Part shown: in pieces, positions 35,869 through 47,114 of the stretch
Layout: each line of letters begins with the position of its first letter
How positions within the stretch are numbered: the first letter of the stretch is position 1
Assembly (NCBI GenBank): GCA_014058105.1
Contig: JACGCM010002331.1
Span: 434,001-498,000, forward strand
Source of the DNA: Kingdonia uniflora
Lineage: Eukaryota > Streptophyta > Magnoliopsida > Ranunculales > Circaeasteraceae
Direction of reading: 5' to 3'
DNA: 64,000 nt
Notes under the pieces: model-generated
Databases searched by the model: none
The model's input: the letters and a program-made list of their open reading frames with translations, nothing else
What the model was told of the DNA's origin: nothing
Made by a program: the position numbers and the translations under genes

Positions 35869-38800
35869 ATGATCGATCTCAAGTGAGTAAACCCTATTTT
35901 TCTCACATTCTAGCTTTGAAATCGACCTAAAACAGAGCAAATCAAACCTAATTTTGTTTTGATTTTGATTTTTTTTTTGCAGATCTGAAGATCAAGGCCA
36001 ATTACAGCTCGTTGAAAGAGAAGACATCGAAGATGATGAAGATTTGTTTGAATTGATCGATAAACGTAAGATTTTGCCTCATTTTGTTCTTGATTTTGGT
36101 TATAATCGCTTCTCTGTAGCTGATATTGTGGTCATGTTTTGATTTCGTGTGTTTTGGTGGTTTTTTGGTTCGATTTCGATTGGATTTCGTTTCGGTTGTT
36201 TGAATTTGAACTTGGTTTTGCTTGATTTCGGTTTTAGTTTGTTTGGTCTTTCGAAATTGAGCTTGTTTTTGCTTGATTTTGGTTTGTGTATTTGAGATTT
36301 GACGGATTTAGTCAGTTCTGTAGTTGAGTGATATTAGGGTTTCTAATCTAGTTGAATTCGGATTTTGGTTTGTGTAGTGTAGAATCAGATTTGGTGCATT
36401 TAACCGTGTTTTAATTTCGCGCGTTTTAGAGTTTTGATTCGAATTTGAGCTTGCTTTCCCTTGATTTCGGGTTGTGTGGTTGAGATTTGACGGATTTAGT
36501 CGTTTTTGAGGTGAAATGAGCAAAACTAGGTTTTATAATTTGGTTGAAATCTGAGATAGATGAGCAGAATTGTGACTCTATCTCTCGTTTCTAGCGTATT
36601 CTCGATGATTAGAGTAACAATTCATCTGATTCGTGTAATCGAGTTGATTTTGTGGAGCATAGGCCAGATTAGTTTCGTTATCGACTGATTTTTGTGAGTT
36701 TGACCTATCATGTATAGTTTTAGTTGGTTTCTGTCATTTTAATTTGTTATTACTTGCAGTTAGAGATGGACGAGTAGAAGTTAGGCTGGATCTATCGTTT
36801 TAGCTCATTCTCGCTAATTAAAGTAGTAATCAGCCATGTTTCTTTCCCTTCAGTTGATTTTGTAGAAAAAACAGTCTGAATAGTTTTGTCCTTGACTGAA
36901 TTTTCATTAGTTTTACCAGTCATGTATATTTCTGTCATTTTAATGTGTTTTTAGTTGATTTCTCCTTTGTCGTAATCAAAGATAGATGAGTAGGATCAAG
37001 TATAGATCTTTCATTTTACGTTATATTTATTATTAAAGTAGCAATCTCAATCTAGTGGAATATGAGTTTGGGATTAGTTTCATTTTCGACAGATTTTGTT
37101 CGTCTACCGATCAGTCGATTTCTGTCAATTTGATGAGTTTTTTGATTTTTTCTTTTATCTTTTATAGTAATTTCTCAGGGAATCAACGCTGGAGATGTGA
37201 AAAAGCTTCAGGATGCAGGGATCTATACCTGCAATGGCTTGATGATGCACACGAAAAAGGTCGTAGAAATTATTAAGTTCGATTTCCGATATCTGCGAAC
37301 TATTCCGCTGTTATTTACATATTTGTTCAATTGTATCTGTATTACAGAGTTTGACTGGCATTAAAGGATTATCGGAGGCAAAAGTTGATAAGATATGCGA
37401 AGCTGCCGAGAAGCTAGTGGTTAGAACTCTGATCTTTGAAATCTGAGCTATAATTTGTAATTCTACTTAGTTATTATTTATTTATATATGTGCATTTATT
37501 TCCGTGATTCTTTCTGACCAGATGTTTGGGTTTTTTTCCTATCAGAATTATGGTTATATGACTGGAAGCGAAGTTCTACTGAGGGTAAGATCAAACCTCT
37601 TTGCAATTTTCTTTCATGCTAGCTGTATCTGTGCCACCATGCTCGCACATCTGCTTGCCTGGATTCTAGATTTGTCTATTTCTTTCCAGTTCTGTAAAAC
37701 TACATTTATGTTAAGATCGTCTAGATTTCTCTTTCTGTGATGTTAGATGTGTTGGTTAACTTGTGATTCATTAATTTTCTGTTGAGTTTACTTCTTTCGT
37801 GATCATAAGAACTGAATATTGAGTGTCTTTTGTTTTTGTTTTAGAGGAAGTCGGTAGTTAAAATCACAACAGGAAGTCAGGCCCTGGATGAACTATTGGG
37901 GGGTAATTTTATTAAACATTTATCTCATTGGAAAATTCTGAAATAGCAAATAATAGTGTGTTTCGTACTAACGTTTCGGGGATGTGCCTGAATCTGTGAA
38001 GGTGGGATTGAAACCCTGCAGATTACCGAAGCTTTTGGGGAGTTCAGGTAAAATGCATACTCCATTTCTTTCCTGTCGTATTTTTCCATCTTAACACCTG
38101 TTTATATATTTTCTGTCATACTTGCATCTTAGTAATGCCAAATATACGTAGTTTAAATGCTCTCAAATGGTTTGATTATCGTTTTTTTTTTCAGATCTGG
38201 AAAAACTCAGCTTGCGCATACTCTTTGCGTTACTACACAGGTTCGTTTCAGTCCTAACTCATGTTTGTGTTCCACTAGTGAAGAAATCCCCATAACTCAT
38301 CTTTGGACCCTTTGATACATATTTCCCGTTAATTAGTTTTTTGTAGCTCTAAGTTCACTGTTACTGAAGTTTATTCATGTACTCTCGTGTGATTTTGCAG
38401 CTTCCCCTGAGCATGCACGGAGGGAATGGGAAAGTTGCTTACGTCGATACTGAGGGGACTTTGTATCCTTTTGTTCCCAGCTCTTCTTTAAACGTTTATT
38501 GTGTTCTTAAATGTAGTTTACGCGGGGTGTTCTCTTCTTAACTTTACAACTTACAGTCGACCAGATAGAATTGTACCAATTGCAGAGAGGTATGGCATGG
38601 ATCCTGGAGCTGTCCTTGACAATGTAAGGAAGACATCCCTGTCCTTGTTCCTACAGTCTTCAGTTTAAGAGAATTATCAACTGTATAATTTGATTGTAAG
38701 ATCACTGATTTTACGACAATGGATTGTATTCCCAATTGATTAAGGCTATTTATCTGTTTGTAATGCTTGCAGATCATCTATGCACGTGCTTACACCTACG

Positions 38801-39577
38801 AGCATCAGTACAACTTGCTCCTTGGTTTGGCTGCCAAAATGTCTGAAGAACCTTTCAGGCTATTGGTGAGTAAATCTTGTAACAATATGACGATCCTGTG
38901 GACATATCTTTGATAAGCATCATTGTTTTACAGATTATTGACTCCATTATTGCGCTCTTTCGAGTGGATTTCACCGGACGAGGGGAGCTTGCAGAGCGTC
39001 AGGTTTGCTCAACTCATCAACTTCCCGTAATTCCCTCCTTTTGTATAGAAGGCATTGCTAATATTCAAATACACGTGCCAAATACTTTTTACAGCAAAAG
39101 CTGGCTCAGATGCTCTCCCGACTAGTAAAGATAGCAGAGGAGTTCAATGTTGCAGTCTACATGACCAACCACGGTAACTCCCGTTTCAATGAAACTCACA
39201 AACTAAATCACAAGTATTTCACCTTGACTTCAATTGTCTTCTCTATATTGGATGGGTCCAGTTATCGCGGATCCAGGTGGAGGGATGTTTGTTTCAGATC
39301 CGAAGAAACCAGCCGGAGGGCATGTAATGGCTCACGCATCAACTGTAAGGTTAATGTTCAGGAAAGGCAAAGGTGAACAACGTGTTTGCAAGGTGTTTGA
39401 CGCCCCAAATCTGCCAGAGGCCGAAGCTATATCCTTATATTTTGATATTCATATGCTTTATTATTATCCTTTATTAACCATATCCACCCACACAAGTTTC
39501 TTGAATGATAAGTTTTTCTTGACTAGAAACACATTTTTCAGATAACACCAGGAGGCATTGCAGACGCAAAGGACTGA
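35869..39577 (+). CDS. DMC1: meiotic recombinase DMC1 (15 exons)
   Basis: Meiosis-specific RecA/RAD51-family strand-exchange ATPase for homologous recombination in the nucleus. Exons: 35869-35882, 35983-36065, 37168-37259, 37348-37419, 37546-37584, 37845-37902, 38002-38047, 38195-38240, 38401-38462, 38557-38623, 38773-38865, 38934-39002, 39095-39173, 39262-39428, 39533-39577; 1,032 nt, 343 residues plus stop, the usual DMC1 length. N-terminal helix-hairpin-helix ([20 protein letters not shown]), Walker A GEFRSGKT at 132-139, Walker B LLIID at 223-227, C-terminal GGIADAKD. The plant DMC1 N-terminus (LVERED, acidic run, LFELIDK) separates it from RAD51. All splice sites are GT-AG except the last intron, which fits an AT-AC U12 type. 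Residue 273 is His where the family has Gln. Intron 2 is enlarged by tandem repeats. No stop or frameshift. Confidence 0.95.
36553..37167 (+). repeat. three tandem about 210-bp units in DMC1 intron 2
   Basis: A block with GATAGATGAG near 36554, its relative AGATGGACGAGTAG near 36772 and GATAGATGAGTAGG near 36981 recurs with about 210-218 bp spacing. Each copy continues with a TCTATC/TTTAG-type patch, a GATTAAAGTAGYAATC-like patch, a cgactgattttt-like patch and TTTCTGTCATTTTAAT. The third copy ends at the real exon 3 acceptor. The units are diverged, so the expansion is old. Confidence 0.65.
39429..39532 (+). other. AT-AC (U12-type) last intron of DMC1
   Basis: The intron begins ATATCCTTAT directly after GCT (Ala) and ends AAAC-AC directly before ATT TTT CAG ATA ACA. 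The donor matches the U12 consensus (R)TATCCTT. A branch-site-like TTTCTTGACT lies about 11 nt before the AC end, the tight spacing typical of minor-spliceosome introns. This joins EAEA to IFQIT, the family sequence, in frame. No GT-AG choice here gives that junction. Confidence 0.88.
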
Positions 39578-40411
39578 AGATGCGGCGGCCTTCACTGTTA
39601 ACCATATAGAGTAGATGAAATACGAGTAAAATCACGTTTTTTATTTCTCTGTTTTACTGTTTTAGCGTATCATACTTGTAACAGATAAACATAATGTTGT
39701 CCCACTGAGAGAAAAAAAATGATTGATATCAGTTTGATTTCAGTAATGATAGATCTGAAAATTCGTTTCCTATTTCATAGATGCAATTGAAACTGTTCCT
39801 GACAATACATAGAAGCATTATTATCAGATAAAACAAATAGATATTTCTGCCGTTGTGCCCCGGTAAACAACAGGGCCATTACAACAGCACCACCATAGCC
39901 ATTATATCCTGTTAACCTTTTCAAAGACCCCACTTTAGCAACTGCACACCCTTTCAAACACATTACAAGCCTACCAATACCTCATCAAAGAAAAGTTTCT
40001 CACAACCCTTCTGGGGGATTCTCTGAAGACCTAGGATAGATATTGTGGTATTTAATTTTTTGGCTGAGGCGATGCACTTCATTGTTTACTTCAAAATGTA
40101 TAAGCTATGATACTTTCTAAGTTAAATGCAACCTGAACACAAACTGCTCGCTGACAGCCACAACAAAAATTTCAGAAATTACAAACACCAAACACGCCAA
40201 TTATTAAATCCTAAAATATGTTCCATTCAGTTGTATCCCATAAAACTCAAGTTCAAAGCATACTGTAACGCAGTAGTACAAAATATAAGTTTGTTTACCA
40301 ACATTAAACAAGCAGTCTCACCGAAACAAAATATCGGAAAACGACAGATAAGTTTTTGACCGAGACCGAGTAATAAGAACGGTCTAATCAGAGGACAATC
40401 TATAAGTAAGA
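39578..40411. other. intergenic region between convergent DMC1 and DUF3700 genes
   Basis: Should hold both 3' untranslated regions. AATAAA-like signals are weak. Small frames here have no recognisable features. Confidence 0.6.
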
Positions 40412-42679
40412 TCAGTATTGCGAGGACCAGTCTGCAGTGCTCCCAACTCTAGGTATACCAGCTTCCTTCTTGGCATCCGCATCGACTTTAAAAGTTGCTC
40501 CACAAACTTGACCCGAACTATCAACTCTTGGCATCGCCTTCAGTTCGTTCATCGGATGCTCGAAGCTCCGTAACCCACCAGAGGTCGTGAAGAAGCAACC
40601 TGAAATAAGAATAAACGATTAAACTGTGATCTGTGTTTCAAAATGCGTATTTCTTTAGTTGAGCTGAGAAGTACTACCTTTGGGAAACGGCGCAAAAGAC
40701 GTTCCACATCCTTTTTTAACAATCTCTGCATCATCGGAGAAAACGATGTGATCTTCAGAATCAGAGCCCCAGAAGAAGGGAACACTCACATCAGCATCCT
40801 GTGTTAAGAAAAAGTAAAGTTAACTACAAAAGAGCTTCTAACATTTAGACCATCTCGTGTATTTAGTTATACCGCTAAGATGTCATGACAATTTCATCCC
40901 GGAAATTCAACAAAGACGAAGTTTCGTGAAATAAAAGCTGGAGATAGTCTTAGTGGCTTCAAAATTAATAATAAGATTATAATAAGTGTTTACTTACAGC
41001 AGCAACGAAGGTGGATTTTGAAGCGCTGTCGTAGAGAATGAAAGAGAACTTTCCGAGAATATCTCTCACAACTTGATCAGCGGGATAAGGTCCTCTGTCT
41101 CTCAATGTCCGATATGCTTCAATAACAATGCTCACTTCATTTGCGGTCTTGTTCAACCCGTATTGTTGTTTCAGTACAGCAATGTTCTCGATGTGCCCTT
41201 GGAACAAGCAGAATATATCATCCACAACTGCAAATAATCTTGCAACAAAGAAGAAGAAAAGAAAGAGGGATTCATTAAGTACTTTAAAATCACACATCAA
41301 GAAAATTCGTGAAAGCCTAGCCGGAAAAAATGCCCCTTTAACCATCAACCAGATTTTACGTTATAAGAAAGAAGATCAAGATTAAGCTTTAATTACCTTT
41401 CACCCAAAAGAGGGGCTTTATATATTTTCATCACACATCAAACAAATACACACGAACTTAGCAGAGAAAAATGTTGTGTGTTTAATCCATTTAGATGGAA
41501 ACAAGTTTCATTTTAGAAATGAGAAGAGCAAGCTCTAGCTTATATCACCTTCTACTGTGATCTGTTTCAATAATCTGGGGTCAAACGGGACAAACTCCAC
41601 GAATATGTACTTGAATATTATTTCATATATCATACAAAAACAAGACCCTTTATTCATAGTTTAGTTTCAAATTTTTTCGAGTATTGGAAACAAAATTATC
41701 CCGAAACATTAAGTCTTGGATAGTAAAATCTTTACTATTCAGTGATATTTCATATATTAGGTAGAGTCCATCGAAATCTTACAATTTATGGTGAAATTTC
41801 TATGAATATTATCAATGCAAGCAATATATTAACACCAAATAATTTTAGCAGAGATCCATGTGGAGGGATCATGAAGCAACCCTCTTAATTCAACCTTAAG
41901 TTCAGATCTTAGTAGTAATGATTGGGGACTACAGTCTAAACTTTAGACCGCAATAAAACTACGTGGTAAATTGATAATGCCTTGATACAATGATGATGAT
42001 GCTATTCATACATTCAAAATAATACATCATTTCTCTGATTTCAAATCCTTCATCATTCAATAAAACATAACATTACATATCTAAACAAACAAATCCTTGA
42101 TCACAGTTTTTCTTTATTTCATAGATTTTCATAATTATCCCCCAAACATCAAAAAACAAAAGGTCAAAAACCATCATAATTAAAATTAAAAAAACCAAAA
42201 TGTGCAAAAATAAAGATCTGGGTTTCTCCTATTTACCTTCCAAACATAAGAAAACTAACAAAACAATACAAAAAAAAAATAAAAAATCCTCCAAATGATC
42301 AAAACGAAAGATCTGGGTTTCTACCATTGAAGGAAGGAGATGGTTTTCCCTTTAATGGGTTCTCATATTAGTCCCCCAAACATCAAACATAAAAAAAAAA
42401 AAGAAAAAAGAAAAGAAAAGATAAACAACAACAACCAAATGAGCAAAAACAAATATCTGGGGTGTGAGTTTCATACCTTGGGAGAAGAGGGCTTTGCTTA
42501 TTGGTAGTGTAAGCCATGGACCCTTGAGGACCAAGATCAATGGTGACAGATCCTTGATAAACAGATGCAAAATGTTTGACCAAAAACCCATCTTTCATCA
42601 CTGATGTGCTGTTCTCTGATTGAGGACTCTTTAGTCCCTCTGGACCTTTCGCCACCGATTTTTCAAACACAGCTAACAT
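40412..42679 (-). CDS. DUF3700 aluminium-induced/TSJT1-like protein (YGL and LRDR motifs)
   Basis: Four exons on the minus strand: 42679-42477, 41238-40998, 40798-40678, 40599-40412; 753 nt, 250 residues plus stop, normal for the family. The protein starts MLAVFEKSVAKGPEGLKSP and has LLPRLFAVVDDIFCLFQGHI, KQQYGLNK (YGL motif), EAYRTLRDRGPYP (LRDR motif), LGKFSFILYD, VPFFWGSDSED, FAPFPKGCFFTTSGGLRSFE and ends ADWSSQY. These proteins have a glutamine-amidotransferase-like (Ntn) fold, are induced by auxin repression, wounding, aluminium or sugar starvation, and lack a settled biochemical role. All introns are GT-AG; intron 1 is 1.24 kb. No damage is seen. It converges with DMC1, and its start lies 188 bp from a large transposon nest. 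Confidence 0.95.
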
Positions 42680-42866
42680 TCTTCCTTCTCTTCTCTACAA
42701 TGGGTCAATCTCAGATTTCTCAAAATCTTCTCACAAATGCAACAAAATCAGTCGTTAAGGTGTTTTGAACCTTATGGTTAAATTATCACAGAGAGATTAA
42801 TGTTTTAGGATTTAGATAATGGTATGTTGAAATACCAAAATTGTCCTTGGGTTATGAGGGTAATTA
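42680..42866 (-). promoter_or_regulatory. remaining proximal upstream DNA of the DUF3700 gene
   Basis: Only 187 bp separate the start codon from the outer MITE edge. No sure TATA box was picked out. Any 5' control region beyond this must lie within or past the transposon nest. Confidence 0.4.
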
Positions 42867-42944
42867 GAGCACCTCCAACAGTAAAGTATGCGTATGCGTA
42901 TGCGTATGCGATTCTGGTTTGGTATATAGTACCGAATCGCATAC

Positions 42945-43208
42945 TATTTTGGTCCAACAAGGAGTTACGGTTTTTCACCTGAACTTTGAACCATTCAGCT
43001 TTAAGATAAAATAAAACCGGAAAAAACCAAATAATTTATTTATATAAAGCTAGGCGCATAATAGATAAGCACGTAGGATAAAAAAAAGTAATGCGTGCTT
43101 ATTATTTAACCATTCAGCTCCTGATGACGTGGGTGGTATGCGAATACTCCTCGCCAAGTTCAGGTTTTGCATACTTTGGAGGGGTATGGGGGCGGGTATG
43201 TTGAACCC
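42945..43208. repeat. left copy of a 264-bp direct duplication flanking the MULE
   Basis: From TATTTTGGTCCAACAAGG to GGGTATGTTGAACCC; about 90 percent alike to 61085-61348 by eye, with small indels. Much longer than any transposon target duplication. Confidence 0.85.
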
Positions 43209-43408
43209 ACCTACAGACTGAATATTTTCCTTTAGTCCCCAAGTTGTTTAAATATGTAGTTTTGGTCCCCAAATTGCCTCTGACCACAGGTCAACCTTCA
43301 TTGAACTCAAATTTTGACATGAACTGACTAAACTACCCTCATGCGAGTTGCACGTGATTTCCTATAATAGGTGAACAAGTTGTCTTCCGGTTATCTCTTC
43401 CCCAAAAC
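43209..43408. repeat. left terminal inverted repeat of the MULE (outer end missing)
   Basis: Mirrors 60861-61081. It begins ACCTACAGACTGAATATT, which aligns to an internal position of the right repeat, so the first 20-odd bases are lost. Confidence 0.75.
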
Positions 43409-45565
43409 TGTTTCAAACAAAAAATTTGTCTTGAAGGGAAAATTAAAGAAAATTTAGGAACAATCCTTATCTTCTGCAACTATACAAATTTGGAAAACTA
43501 GAGTGCAACAATCTAATACCTGATCTCGCCAAGCCTTCGATCACAATGTAAGTCTCTCTATCTCCCTCTTTCTTTCTTTCTTTTTTTCTTTTTTTTCTTT
43601 CTTTCTTTCTGTTGATTTGGTAAAAATTGTAAATCTCTCTTTAATATCTGTTGATTTGGTTTTCCCATTTTGAAAGTTAGAAGATTTGTTTTAAGAATTA
43701 GAGTTTGGATTACAAAATTTGAGCTTTTTAAAAGTGGTTTGGATTATAAAATTAGGGTTTTGGTTTTCTGTAATTAGGGTATATTAAAAAAATTAGGGCT
43801 TTTACAAGTGGTGTTTTTAAATTAGGTGTTTTGAGTATGTTATCATGATATTTGTCTTAATTATATAATGTTTGGGGGTGTGCTACAATGACAGGAATGG
43901 CCTAAAAAATGTCATTATTCATTGGGGAGGTAGATAGTCTGAACCTAGGGAGACATGGTATACACATCGTCTATACATTGATGGGGGCATGTATATATTT
44001 GAAAATATAGATGGGGATCAATTTTACTATCAAGGTCTGTTGGAGTATATTATGTCTGATGTTGTTGGGATAAACGAAGCTATCTTACCTGGTTTTAGGA
44101 TAGTGGTGAAGACACTGTGTGCAAGTGAGATAATGGATGTTTGTGATGATACAAGTTTGTATAAGATGTAGCATTGTAGTGATATGGTTGGTATGTGGGA
44201 TATACATTTCTATGTATATAGAGTGCATATAGAAGTTATGCCCTTACCTTTAATTTAACAGCCAGATGTAGTTATGATGGACCCAGATGAAGGACCACCA
44301 ATATGTCCTACTTCTCAAGTTGAGGTTGAGGTTGAGGTTGAGACTACACAGTTTGATCCACTGTAGTATGAGAGTACACAGTTTGATCCACTTCAACATG
44401 AGACTATTGCCAGGGTAGACAAAAGGTAGTTGTGACTCAAACAAAAAAAAGACTTATATCAAAGCCAAAGAGAAAAGGTAATCGTTTACAAAGTGGTGAA
44501 GATAACACTAAAAGAGTTAAGAAACCAAGGGCAAGTGAAGTACCTGAGGAAGAACTTGATGATTTTCTATTTATGGGCTTCAGTGATGATGAACATAATA
44601 TTGAAACTGAGGGTAAAGTTAGATTAGGGGAAGATGGGCCAGTTAATGCAAAAACTGAGGCTGGAGTTAGATTGGGCGGAGAGGCTTCAAATGATGAAGA
44701 ATAAGTTGATACTTGGAATAGATGAGCAAAAACTAACCCATATAGCCTAGATGCAGAGGAAGGGTATTACTCAAATCAATCATCAGTTGATGGTAATGAT
44801 GGTCCAACCCAAGCTGATATAGACAAATGTGATGATAAGTTCAGAGATTGAGCCAAAGAATGTGATAACATTTTTGTAATAGAAGAAGCTGAAGTGCATC
44901 ATACTATATTTCTTGTGCATAATCCTAGGTTAGAGATGGTTATTGGCATGGAGTGGCCCACAGTTAATGCTTGCAAAGCTTTTTGAAGGCAATGAGCCAT
45001 TGTGAACAAGCACCAATTCCAACAAAAAAATGACTATATGAGGGTAAGATACATTTGTACTAAGGTTAAAACATTCAGTTGTCAATGAATGTTTTATGCT
45101 AGGGTTAATCCAGATGGTACCACTTTCAGTATGAGGAAAAGTAGTAATCTTATTCACACATGTTCTGGCAGGAGTGGCCAATCTAACAAAAATGCAAATG
45201 CCCAGTGGGTGGCAAAGGAAGTTGAAGAAACAATTAGGACAATGTGAACCACTAGACCAACAGGTGTGAATGAGTTGATTTTAAGAAAGTATGGTGCTGA
45301 TATTTCATATTATACTTCATGGAATGCTGGGACTATATGCATGGAGAGGATTGTTGGATCATATGATGAGGGTTACATTCTACAACCTAAATTTATGAGA
45401 TAAGTCTTATTAGCTAACCCTGGCAGTTTGGCCAAATGTAGTAAAGATCTTCAAAGTAACCAGTAGAAAAGTTTATTGGTGATGTTTAAGGCAAGTTTTG
45501 ATAGATGGTTATATGGGTGTAGACCTGTACTTGGTTTGGATGGGTATTTTCTAAAGGGAAAATAT

Positions 45566-45589
45566 GGGGGGGGGGGGGGGGGGGGGGGG
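45566..45589. repeat. 24-base poly(G) run inside the transposase
   Basis: Sits where the family has GKYGGHL; normal genes have about five or six G here. It adds Gly codons and changes the frame. Either slippage after loss of function or an assembly/sequencing error. Confidence 0.9.
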
Positions 45590-46420
45590 CATTTGTCTAT
45601 CTGTGATTGCCTTGGATGCCAACAATGGCGCATTTCCTATTGTAGCTTATTTATGCAGATCAGAATGTAAAGAAACTTGGACCAACTTCCTTGAGGCCCT
45701 TCAGCCTTATCTCATTCTATATAATCAAAAGCTAACATTCATATCAGATAGACAGAAGGGACTCATTAATGTTGTGGCTACACTTTTTCCTCATGCAAAT
45801 CACAGATTCTGCGTTAGACATATGTATAAGAATATGAAGAAGTTTCAGAGGGGGACCCAAATAGAGTGGTTAGTATGGAGCGCAGTAAAGGTATTTAAGC
45901 AATCTGAAAAGAACAAGTACATGGACTAACTCAAACTGGAAAACCCAGCTGCTCATGACTGGTTACTTAAGGAGCCATTTGAACACTGGGCTAGGTCCCA
46001 TTTTGATTTCACTGCCAAGTGTGAACACATCACAAACAACTTCAGTGAGTCTTTTAACATGTGAATTTTGAAGATTAGGGACAGGCCAATCCATAAGTTA
46101 CTAGAAAAACTGAATATAATGTTGATGAAACACATGTATGACAGGAGGCTCAAGGCAAAAGAGTGGGAAGAAGCAGGTAAGCTAAACAAGATCTTTTCTT
46201 ATTGTTTAAGATATCTTCTTTTCATGAACTACTATGTGACTATATGCGTATCTTTTTTGCAGATTTGGTGTTGGTCCCTAGAGCACAAACCCACATTGAT
46301 AAGATGATCAAATGCTATGGTCAATATCAGGTACAAGGGATCATATCAAGATCTTTTTTTACAATTGGGATAAATGGCCAAAGATGGAAAGTGAACACCA
46401 ACACACATGAATGTGACTGC

Positions 46421-47042
46421 TGTAGGGACCTATCCCTCGATCTTACCTAAAGATGAGCTGTCGCCAGTTTGAATCACCTCCATCTCAGTCTCACACATTT
46501 TTAACATAACTTCTTCAGTGAACATTCCAACCTACCCCATGAACTGGTTAAGAACGTAGGCCGAACTTAAACCAAAAAGCCTTATCTAGTCAAAGATATC
46601 TGTCTCTCACGAACTCGTCAGTTACTCAATCAACTGCCACTAACCACATTGTTCAGAAAATGTGCTCTAGCATAATGAAGAGTTGCGGAGAAGGCTTATA
46701 TAAAGGAAAAGTTCTAGAAGAGACAGAGACCTAAAAAATTATACAAGAGATCATCAAGAAACTACTTATTCTAGATTCTCAGTAACATTCAAACTTCTTA
46801 GTTACAAGGTTCAAGCATTTCTATATCTAGAGATCACTTATAATAAGATATCCGCCTCAAGCAATAAATATACTTTTAAAAAAATCTTTCACTCCAGGTC
46901 ATGGTTTTTTTACCTATTCAGAGGTTTTCCACGCTAAAATCATTTGTGTCATTTCTTACTTTCTATTTAAATATTATTGTAGGTTCATTGGTGTGATAAC
47001 GAATTCCAAGCCATTTTGAGCTTACAAAATTTGGCTATTACA
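46421..47042 (+). repeat. 5' LTR of the Tat element
   Basis: TGTAGGGACC...GGCTATTACA. TATA-like CTTATATAAAGG near 46695 and a later U5 part with TTTTTTTACCTATTCAGAGG. Aligns along its length with the 3' LTR. Confidence 0.93.
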
Positions 47043-47063
47043 TTTAGTACCGTCTGTGGGAAA
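47043..47063 (+). other. primer-binding site of the Tat element
   Basis: TTTAGTACCGTCTGTGGGAA directly after the LTR. Plant Tat/Athila-group elements have TGGTRCCGTCTGTGGGA-like sites here; the first bases are changed (TAG for TGG). Which tRNA primes it cannot be settled by eye. Confidence 0.75.
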
Positions 47064-47114
47064 GATTTCATTTCCACGATATCCTAAGGCATTCTTTCAC
47101 TACAACTTTTAATA

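Noticed and set aside
39429..39545. Open extension of DMC1 exon 14 into the last intron
   Set aside because: Reads on as [12 protein letters not shown], unlike the family; the AT-AC intron restores the known C-terminus.
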